A DNA stretch of 5,226 nt, from contig JAQSXM010000273.1 of the NCBI GenBank assembly GCA_029256645.1, positions 1 through 5,226 of the forward strand, written 5' to 3'. Below, one piece after another: positions 1-4,541 of the stretch. The notes beneath the pieces are model-generated. The model ran no database searches, was not told the DNA's origin, and saw only the letters and a program-made list of their open reading frames with translations. Each line of letters begins with the position of its first letter. Position 1 is the first letter of the stretch. Position numbers and translations under genes: made by a program. This DNA is from Sporomusa sp. Its GTDB lineage: Bacteria; Bacillota_C; Negativicutes; Sporomusales; Sporomusaceae.

Positions 1-6
1 TTAGCA

Positions 7-51
7 TATAGAAAACCCCACAGAATCACAGTCATGTGACTCCGCAGGGTT
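7..51 (-). terminator. Terminator-like hairpin with T-rich tail
   Basis: Read on the minus strand, AACCCTGCGGAGTCAC (36-51) pairs over 16 positions with GTGATTCTGTGGGGTT (14-29) around a 6-nt loop. The pairing has no mismatch but includes four G.U pairs. The stem runs directly into TTCTAT, giving a UUUUCUAU tail. The ACCC of its upstream strand can alternatively pair with GGGT at 55-58 to form a small GGGT-AGCA-ACCC hairpin, so two exclusive folds exist, as in attenuators. A transposon right-end hairpin would look similar. Confidence 0.5.
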
Positions 52-122
52 GCTACCCACGTGTAAGGCTTGCAAAGCCTCTATGCAGCTCCAGCATCGC
101 TACTGGTATGCACACTCACCTT
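8..122 (-). ncRNA. Candidate structured RNA (small RNA or leader), unidentified
   Basis: On the minus strand, about 115 nt between the candidate promoter and a terminator-like hairpin can fold into successive stems. A CCAG/CTGG hairpin (91-106) may be extended by TGCA/TGCA (84-87 with 109-112). AGGCTT/AAGCCT has a 3-nt loop (66-80). A possible closing helix is GUGU/ACAC (112-115 with 61-64), although it shares one base with the TGCA pairing. Last comes a 16-bp stem (14-51). The final stem contains four G.U pairs that exist only in the minus-strand transcript, which argues for RNA rather than DNA function. All minus-strand frames here are quickly closed by stops. I do not recognise a known riboswitch, T-box, 6S or tmRNA signature. 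The string CGTGGGTAGCAACCC before the last stem loosely recalls the 3' end of TnpB-associated omega RNAs. Identity unresolved. Confidence 0.4.
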
Positions 123-149
123 TGGGAATATTTTTGCATAATATTCCCA
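123..149. repeat. Palindrome covering the promoter spacer and -10 box
   Basis: Arms TGGGAATATT (123-132) and AATATTCCCA (140-149) are exact complements around a 7-base centre. The palindrome fills the stretch from the -35 box to the predicted start of transcription. That is where a repressor would block RNA polymerase, so an operator is the simplest reading. A subterminal hairpin of an IS200/IS605-type left end is an alternative. Confidence 0.75.
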
Positions 150-158
150 GAATGTCAA
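130..158 (-). promoter_or_regulatory. Candidate sigma-A promoter pointing left
   Basis: On the minus strand, a perfect TTGACA -35 box (153-158) is followed by a 17-base spacer and AAAAAT (130-135). The -10 box is immediately preceded by TGC, an extended -10. The -10 matches TATAAT at four of six positions, including the key A2 and T6. Predicted transcription would start near 122-124 and run into the hairpin-rich segment and then out of the window to the left. Confidence 0.5.
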
Positions 159-163
159 GAACA

Positions 164-190
164 GACTCAAGGGGACGGTTCTCTTGAGTC
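164..190 (+). repeat. REP-like imperfect palindrome
   Basis: Arms GACTCAAG (164-171) and CTTGAGTC (183-190) pair perfectly. On the plus strand the stem continues inward through G.T, G-C, G.T and A-T to give 12 pairs with a CGG loop; on the minus strand the two wobbles become A.C mismatches. The core GGGGACGGTTCTC is of a type I recall as dispersed and associated with REP/RAYT (Y1 transposase) elements in Bacillota. Copy number in this genome cannot be seen. It lies 24 nt beyond the regulator stop and could also weaken read-through. Confidence 0.55.
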
Positions 191-213
191 ACTCCACCTA
201 TTCTATTAAATCA

Positions 214-753
214 TTAAAAAGTCGGCGGTGTCATTGTCCATATGGAAATTGCGGTTACATCGCCGATATTGATAAAGCGGTGTGGCACAGTGCTATCCAG
301 ATAAATACTATCCCCTTCATGCAGGATATACTCTTTGCTGCCCCAGCGAATTTTCATGCTTCCTTGCAGCATATAGCCGCATTCCTCACCTTCATGGCAA
401 ATCAGCTCATCAAAATTCTCCATGCCTGGCTCGATTTTTATCAGTAAAAATTCCATCTTCCGGTTTAAATGGGGACTCAGCAATTCATAAGTAACATTTG
501 AATTAGGCAGGATGATTTTCTTTCTCTCATCTTTGCGGACAACCGGATTATCCAGCTCGTACTCGTCAAAAAAGTAGTTGATATGCACATTTAATGCTTT
601 GGCTACCTTCCAGAGGGACCCTACTGAAGGTACAATAATATCCCGTTCCATTTGGCTGATCAAACCGGAGCTCAGGTCCGCCTTCTGGGCAAGCTGCTCG
701 ATCGTATACTTTTGTTCCTTGCGCAGGCTCCGTATTTTTTCCCCTAGTTGCAA
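214..753 (-). CDS. XRE-family HTH / cupin transcriptional regulator
   Basis: Small DNA-binding regulator with an N-terminal helix-turn-helix and a C-terminal cupin sensor domain, 179 aa from TTG 753. Longer starts are GTG 762 and GTG 765 (181-183 aa); a stop codon lies two codons above GTG 765. I prefer TTG because GGTGGTG sits six bases upstream, and the protein then begins MQLGEKIRSLRK, the usual distance from the HTH in this family. In the 183-aa numbering, the HTH_3 domain is about 7-63, with the recognition unit TIEQLAQKADLSSGLISQME (21-40). The cupin covers about 105-178: motif 1 CHEGEECGYMLQG (123-135) and motif 2 GDSIYLDSTVPHRF (151-164). The HEGEECGY string resembles PuuR/SutR-like regulators of amine and amino-acid metabolism. 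Motif 1 has His124 and Glu128 but no HxH pair, so the metal site may be altered or absent. It lies 80 nt past the peptidase on the same strand, which suggests control of peptide uptake. Its ligand is unknown. Confidence 0.93.
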   Translation of the reverse strand: MQLGEKIRSLRKEQKYTIEQLAQKADLSSGLISQMERDIIVPSVGSLWKVAKALNVHINYFFDEYELDNPVVRKDERKKIILPNSNVTYELLSPHLNRKMEFLLIKIEPGMENFDELICHEGEECGYMLQGSMKIRWGSKEYILHEGDSIYLDSTVPHRFINIGDVTAISIWTMTPPTF

Positions 754-759
754 ACTTTT

Positions 760-766
760 CACCACC
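760..766 (-). promoter_or_regulatory. Ribosome binding site favouring a TTG start for the regulator
   Basis: Reads GGTGGTG on the minus strand, one mismatch from GGAGGTG, six bases before TTG 753. The two GTG triplets that serve as alternative starts lie within this same string and have only A/T-rich sequence, with no ribosome site, in front of them. The choice of start rests on this spacing. Confidence 0.5.
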
Positions 767-780
767 AGCTAATTTTATTT

Positions 781-826
781 GGCGCATACCATTATGCCCG
801 CATCTGCTGGCATAATGGTATGCGCC
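781..826. repeat. Perfect 18-bp inverted repeat between peptidase and regulator genes
   Basis: Arms GGCGCATACCATTATGCC (781-798) and its exact complement (809-826) surround a 10-base loop. The repeat starts seven bases after the peptidase stop and ends well before the regulator's ribosome site. Each arm contains a smaller dyad: GCATA-CCAT-TATGC at 784-797 and GCATA-ATGG-TATGC at 810-823, with centres 26 bp apart. As RNA it would form a very stable hairpin, but the minus-strand sequence after it is AAATAAAATT, with no T-run, so it is a poor intrinsic terminator. An operator for the regulator, or an mRNA-stabilising or processing hairpin, are the better readings. Confidence 0.9.
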
Positions 827-833
827 GCTTCAC

Positions 834-1745
834 TTATGTGTTGCGTTCAAAATAAGGCAACCTAACATGTGGTGTGGTTTCGATACAGGGATTGCGAACT
901 ACCATATCCACATGGCAATTACACTTATTCTTCCCCAAATTATAGCTGTCGCCAAGAGCAAAATGCACAGTACCGGCTGCTTTCTCATCGACGGAAATGT
1001 TGCGAATGACCTGCCGGTGGTCTGGGTTAAATCCAAGAGCAAATTCGCCGATGAAATAAATGTCCGGCCCCTGCGTCCTGATATATTCTGCAAATTGTGG
1101 TGAACAATCAACAAGTTTGCCTTGCCTGAACTCAAGGCGCTGTGGCTCCGGAGGCAGCCAGGAGCGGCTGACAGTACCATCAATGACGATAACCCCTGTA
1201 AAGGTATCTTCAACAGGGCAGGTATAAATCTCCCCGTCAGGCATTTGCGCCAGCCCGTCATTGCGGCACAAGCCATTGGCAATAATCCAGGAACGCCCTT
1301 TGACCGAAAAAGTGATGTCGGTACCTGCTTCAGATGTAATATGGAAATATTCTACTTTAATAAGTTCCTGCTTTATTATCGCCAGTTGCTGCGCCAGAAT
1401 AGTATAATCGGTGCTACCCCAGAATTCATCCTGTAAATAATCATCACGCCAGTCAAACAAGGATACGATCCGGCACCCGTCGCTTTGCAGCCGGTTGCGC
1501 AGACGGCGGCACAGATCATATCCAGGGGCCTCAGGCTCGTACAGCTCAATGGCGTGACTGACACCGTCCAGACCGGATTCTTCGCTAAAACCGCCCAGGC
1601 TATTGATTACCACAGTGGGATAAGGCAGCAGCCCGGCAATGGTTTGGGCCAATGCTTTTTTGCTTTGATAACAGACAGCCACCCGCCGGACCGGAACACC
1701 GCCTCCCTGCAAAGAAATAATAAGATTCTTCCGTAATTTATGCAT
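834..1745 (-). CDS. M29/COG2309-type metallo-aminopeptidase-like protein
   Basis: Probable cytoplasmic metal-dependent aminopeptidase that trims peptides brought in by the adjacent importer; 303 aa with no signal peptide. The start is ATG 1745, with GGGAGG nine bases upstream; ATG and the dppF stop interlock (ATGCATAA, 8-nt overlap). The open frame runs 26 codons further upstream but only inside dppF. The C-terminal half carries the M29-style catalytic set: Glu172 (MPDGEIYTCPVED), Glu234 (IGEFALGFNP), His261 and Tyr268 (GTVHFALGDSY), then His278 and Asp280 (CHVDM). The N-terminal half (about 1-130) is divergent, with a Rossmann-like alternation of strands and helices that I cannot match further. 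Classical M29 enzymes are nearer 370-410 aa, so this is a short form. Two cysteines (275, 277) sit directly before the HxD ligands. The ending HVDMVVRNPCIE also recalls the related NicX-type dioxygenases, so the chemistry is not certain. Linkage to the dpp genes favours peptide hydrolysis. Confidence 0.82.
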   Translation of the reverse strand: MHKLRKNLIISLQGGGVPVRRVAVCYQSKKALAQTIAGLLPYPTVVINSLGGFSEESGLDGVSHAIELYEPEAPGYDLCRRLRNRLQSDGCRIVSLFDWRDDYLQDEFWGSTDYTILAQQLAIIKQELIKVEYFHITSEAGTDITFSVKGRSWIIANGLCRNDGLAQMPDGEIYTCPVEDTFTGVIVIDGTVSRSWLPPEPQRLEFRQGKLVDCSPQFAEYIRTQGPDIYFIGEFALGFNPDHRQVIRNISVDEKAAGTVHFALGDSYNLGKNKCNCHVDMVVRNPCIETTPHVRLPYFERNT

Positions 1746-2703
1746 TTTTCCTAACCTCCCAACAAGCAACCTGATGACCGGGGCCGCAATCCTGCAGCAC
1801 AGGCATCGCCTGACTGCAGACACCGGACGCCTGCCGGCACCGGAAGCGGTACAAACAACCGAAACTTACCTGGCTTTTATTGTTTTCTTCACCATATTCC
1901 AGACAGTTGGAGGCTAACGGCTTGCCGATGGCAGGTACGGCGCTGATTAATTCCCGGGTGTACGGATGAACCGGATTGAGCATGATATTGTCAGCCGTGC
2001 CGGTTTCAAGGATCTTGCCCAGGTACATGACGGCCGCGCGATTGGCTACATATTTTACCACTGCCAGGTTATGGGATATAAAAATATAAGTCAATCCCAG
2101 CTTCTTTTGCAATTGCTGCAATAAATTCAGGACCTGGGCCTGTACTGATACATCCAGTGCCGATGTCGGCTCATCCAGAATCAATAGTTCCGGTTCAGTT
2201 GTTAAAGCCCGCGCGATCGACAGCCGCTGACGTTGCCCGCCACTGAATTCATGCGGGTAACGGCGCAAATGATCACTGGTCAGGCCGACAAGCTCCAACA
2301 GTGATACTGCTTTGCCGCGCATGTCGTCCGGAGTCCATTTTCCCAGAACACGCATCGGTTCGGTAATGATTTGCTCCACATTCAGCCGCGGATTCAGGGA
2401 CGAGTAAGGATCCTGAAAGATAATCTGCAGGCGTGGACGTAACGGTCGCAGCCTGGCTTCCGGCAGATGGGATATTTCCACCCCGTCCAGCAAGATCCGC
2501 CCGCCTGTAGGCGCTTCTAAACGGACGATCAAATTGGCCAGCGTACTTTTCCCACAGCCGGATTCGCCGACAATGCCAAGGGTGTCCCCTTTATTAACAG
2601 CAAGGGTTACCCCGTCAACCGCCCGGAAGATTCTTTCCTTGCCCAGATAAGTCTTTTTTACAAAATATTTTTCAACAGCATCCAGTTCCAGTAATGGCTG
2701 CAT
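1738..2703 (-). CDS. dppF: Peptide ABC transporter ATP-binding protein, DppF/OppF type
   Basis: Second cytoplasmic ATPase, 321 aa. It starts at ATG 2703 with AAGGAGG six bases upstream, and both lie inside the 3' end of dppD, so translation is probably coupled. Walker A GESGCGKST 46-54, Q-loop Gln97 (IIFQDPYSSLNP), signature FSGGQ 153-157, Walker B LLILDEP 173-179, D-loop SALD 181-184 and switch His211 are intact. DPYSSLNPR and the N-terminal pattern of a variable insertion before FRAVDGV are DppF/OppF-like rather than DppD-like. The C-terminal extension (HPYTREL 246-252) is followed by Cys283, Cys289, Cys296 and Cys314 in C-x5-C-x6-C-x17-C spacing. This is the same Fe-S-type motif as in the D subunit, so both ATPases may carry a cluster. 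The final codons overlap the peptidase start. An Fe-S cluster is inferred from cysteine spacing only. Confidence 0.96.
   Translation of the reverse strand: MQPLLELDAVEKYFVKKTYLGKERIFRAVDGVTLAVNKGDTLGIVGESGCGKSTLANLIVRLEAPTGGRILLDGVEISHLPEARLRPLRPRLQIIFQDPYSSLNPRLNVEQIITEPMRVLGKWTPDDMRGKAVSLLELVGLTSDHLRRYPHEFSGGQRQRLSIARALTTEPELLILDEPTSALDVSVQAQVLNLLQQLQKKLGLTYIFISHNLAVVKYVANRAAVMYLGKILETGTADNIMLNPVHPYTRELISAVPAIGKPLASNCLEYGEENNKSQVSFGCLYRFRCRQASGVCSQAMPVLQDCGPGHQVACWEVRKNA
1755..1760 (-). promoter_or_regulatory. Ribosome binding site of the peptidase gene
   Basis: GGGAGG on the minus strand, nine bases before ATG 1745, with a second weaker AGGA four bases closer. It lies within the last codons of dppF. 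It fixes the peptidase start downstream of the long open frame and implies coupled translation. Confidence 0.7.
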
Positions 2704-3685
2704 TTCCAGCCTCCTTCTCTGCTACCAGCCAGCAGCGAACAGTATGTCCGGCCCGCACGGTGATATTCTCCGGTTTCTTGCCTGTACAAATAGCCTGCTT
2801 ACAGGAACAACGCGGCTGAAACCGGCAGCCTGGCAAAATACTGCGCACATCCGGAACCGTTCCGGGAATAGCCGCCAGTTGTCCGGCCGCTGTGAAAAAG
2901 TCCGGAATAGCGGCAAGCAGCGCCTGGGTATAGGGGTGCCGGGGTGATTGCAATAATTGCGCCGTCCTGCCACATTCCACAACCTCGCCGGCATACATAA
3001 CCGCCACCCGGTCACAGATTTGCGAAACCACGCCCAGGTCATGGGAAATAAAAATCACGGCAGCGCCGGTTTGTTTGACAGCCTCCTGCAGCAACCGCAA
3101 TATCTGCGCCTGAATGGTGACATCAAGCGCAGTGGTCGGCTCGTCGGCGATTAAGAGTGCCGGTGAACATGACAACGCCATGGCAATCATAACCCGCTGC
3201 CGCATCCCGCCGCTCAACTCGTGGGGATAACTTCGCAGAATGTGTTCCGATTCCCGAATGTGAACAGCCTCCAGCATGGCTGTCGCATGTGCTTCGGCCT
3301 GCCTTTTACTCATATCCTGGTGGGTCATAATCACATCAGTCAACTGCCGGCCAATAGAAAACACCGGATTCAGGCTGGTCATGGGCTCCTGAAAGATCAT
3401 TGCCAGCTCTTTACCCCTGATTTTCCTCATTTCCGCCGGTGTTTTCCGCGTCAATTCCTGGCCGCGGAAATTAATGCTGCCACCGGTAATAGCCGCTCTC
3501 CCGCCTGGCAGAAGCTGCATAATAGCCGCCGCCGTAACCGATTTGCCTGAACCCGATTCGCCAACCAGCCCCAGAATTTCGCCTGCAGTCACCGTTAACG
3601 ATACCTCATGTAAAACCCGCGCTTGCTCACGGCCAATCGCGAGATCGACCACGAGGTCCCGGATAGACAGTACTGAATTCTCCAT
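2672..3685 (-). CDS. dppD: Peptide ABC transporter ATP-binding protein, DppD/OppD type
   Basis: Cytoplasmic ATPase of the importer, 337 aa from the preferred ATG at 3685. An ATG at 3691, two codons earlier, is in frame but only one base from AGGGAG, whereas the second ATG is seven bases away. In numbering from the 3691 ATG: Walker A GESGSGKS 44-51, Q-loop Gln101 ([11 protein letters not shown]), signature LSGGM 159-163, Walker B LLIADEP 179-185, D-loop TALD, switch His217. All nucleotide-site residues are present. The OppD/F-specific tail starts near RHPYTQALL (251-259). It holds Cys289, Cys295, Cys302 and Cys320 in the pattern C-x5-C-x6-C-x17-C, the motif that binds a 4Fe-4S cluster in characterised DppD/OppD proteins; a fifth Cys297 is nearby. 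The gene follows dppC within 20 nt, and its last 32 nt overlap dppF. It would pair with DppF as a heterodimeric motor. Confidence 0.96.
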   Translation of the reverse strand: MENSVLSIRDLVVDLAIGREQARVLHEVSLTVTAGEILGLVGESGSGKSVTAAAIMQLLPGGRAAITGGSINFRGQELTRKTPAEMRKIRGKELAMIFQEPMTSLNPVFSIGRQLTDVIMTHQDMSKRQAEAHATAMLEAVHIRESEHILRSYPHELSGGMRQRVMIAMALSCSPALLIADEPTTALDVTIQAQILRLLQEAVKQTGAAVIFISHDLGVVSQICDRVAVMYAGEVVECGRTAQLLQSPRHPYTQALLAAIPDFFTAAGQLAAIPGTVPDVRSILPGCRFQPRCSCKQAICTGKKPENITVRAGHTVRCWLVAEKEAGNAAITGTGCC

Positions 3686-3692
3686 ATACATT

Positions 3693-3698
3693 CTCCCT
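3693..3698 (-). promoter_or_regulatory. Ribosome binding site choosing the second ATG of dppD
   Basis: AGGGAG on the minus strand, just after the dppC stop codon. It is one base from ATG 3691, too close for normal initiation, and seven bases from ATG 3685. The latter is therefore the better start. Confidence 0.65.
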
Positions 3699-3700
3699 GC

Positions 3701-4540
3701 TTAGTTTTTAGCCCGCGGGTCCAATATGTCACGAATCCCGTCGCCCAGCAAATTAAACCCTACAACAGTAATAAAGATAGCCACTCCGGGAAAACCGGCA
3801 TACCACCACTGGTCAATTGCATACGAACGGGCCGTGCTGATCATGGCACCCCATTCGGGAGTCGGCGGTTGGGCACCCAGCCCGATAAAGCTCAGCGATG
3901 CCGCAGTCAAGATGGCTTCCCCAATGCCGAGTGTCATCTGAATCAGCACCGGCGCAATACAATTGGGGATGATATGCCGGGGGATGATCCACAGCGGCGT
4001 GGCGCCAAAGGTACGCGCCGCCCGGACATATTGCCGTTCTTTTAATGACAATACCTGGCCTCGCACCAGCCGAATGTAAACCGGAATCTTCACAACCGCT
4101 ACAGCCAGCATAGTATTAAACAGGCTGGGGCCGAGTGCGGCTGCCAGCGCCATGGCCAGAACCATGGAGGGAAAAGACAGGACAATATCGGTTAAAGCCA
4201 TGACAGCCTGATCTGTTTTGCCGCCCTGATAGCCGGCAACACTGCCGATGATCGTTCCGGTCACCGCCGCAATGACAACTATAGACAGACCAACTTGTAC
4301 CGATATCCGGCTGCCGTAGATTACCCGGCTCAGGATATCCCGCCCCATTTCGTCAGTGCCAAACCAGTGCTGCATCCCGGGTGGCTGTAATCTGGCCGGC
4401 ACATCGATAGCAACAGGATCGTAGGGAGCAATCACCGGCGCACCAAAACCAATGACCAGCACCAGCATCACAATAATCGAACCAATAAAGGTCAAAGAGT
4501 TGCGACGTAAAATAGTAAATGTTTTGCAGGCACTCATCAT
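3701..4540 (-). CDS. dppC: Peptide ABC transporter permease, DppC/OppC type
   Basis: Second inner-membrane permease of the importer, 279 aa from the chosen start. The start is ATG at 4540, one base after the dppB stop, with AGGGAGG nine bases upstream. A TTG at 4570 would add 10 residues but lies upstream of that ribosome site, inside dppB. The N-terminal helix is at about 17-37. The family's extracytoplasmic motif follows (APYDP 38-42, HWFGTDEMGRDILSRVIYG 58-76). Further helices lie near 83-103, 115-137, 142-158, 197-215 and 251-268. The EAA loop is at about 170-193 (YVRAARTFGA, then PRHIIPN). The C-terminal GDGIRDILDPR is characteristic of DppC/OppC. Length and motif order match complete family members, and I see no damage. 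It should form a heterodimer with the DppB subunit and couple to DppD/DppF. NikC-like nickel permeases share this architecture, so peptide specificity is inferred from the neighbouring peptidase. Confidence 0.96.
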   Translation of the reverse strand: MMSACKTFTILRRNSLTFIGSIIVMLVLVIGFGAPVIAPYDPVAIDVPARLQPPGMQHWFGTDEMGRDILSRVIYGSRISVQVGLSIVVIAAVTGTIIGSVAGYQGGKTDQAVMALTDIVLSFPSMVLAMALAAALGPSLFNTMLAVAVVKIPVYIRLVRGQVLSLKERQYVRAARTFGATPLWIIPRHIIPNCIAPVLIQMTLGIGEAILTAASLSFIGLGAQPPTPEWGAMISTARSYAIDQWWYAGFPGVAIFITVVGFNLLGDGIRDILDPRAKN

Positions 4541-4541
4541 A

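Larger units (their letters stand above)
1..213. other. Non-coding left flank
   Basis: No convincing coding sequence on either strand. On the minus strand the longest local frames end at TAG codons within the hairpin-rich part. A plus-strand frame beginning at 184 merely reads antisense through the regulator. The contents are the REP-like palindrome, the leftward promoter with its palindrome, and the structured RNA candidate described separately. The gene served by that promoter, if any, would lie to the left of the window. Confidence 0.6.

Noticed and set aside
8..122. T-box, cobalamin, SAM, lysine, FMN or c-di-GMP riboswitch
   Set aside because: None of the conserved core strings of these classes is present; GGTAGCAACC only superficially resembles a T-box sequence, and no stem I or specifier loop can be found.
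781..826. Inverted repeat as an ordinary intrinsic terminator
   Set aside because: The minus-strand sequence after the stem is AAATAAAATT, with no U-tract; plus-strand termination would serve no gene here.
899..1282. 127-aa minus-strand frame overlapping the peptidase in another frame
   Set aside because: The peptidase frame carries the M29 motifs throughout this stretch; the alternative frame has no coherent motif.
867..1436. Plus-strand open frames of 78 and 104 aa opposite the peptidase
   Set aside because: They are antisense to a gene with clear catalytic motifs, have no ribosome site I can see and show no recognisable domain.
1746..1823. 26-residue N-terminal extension of the peptidase
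   Set aside because: It lies wholly inside dppF, is Arg/Cys-rich out-of-frame coding, and the GGGAGG site points to ATG 1745.
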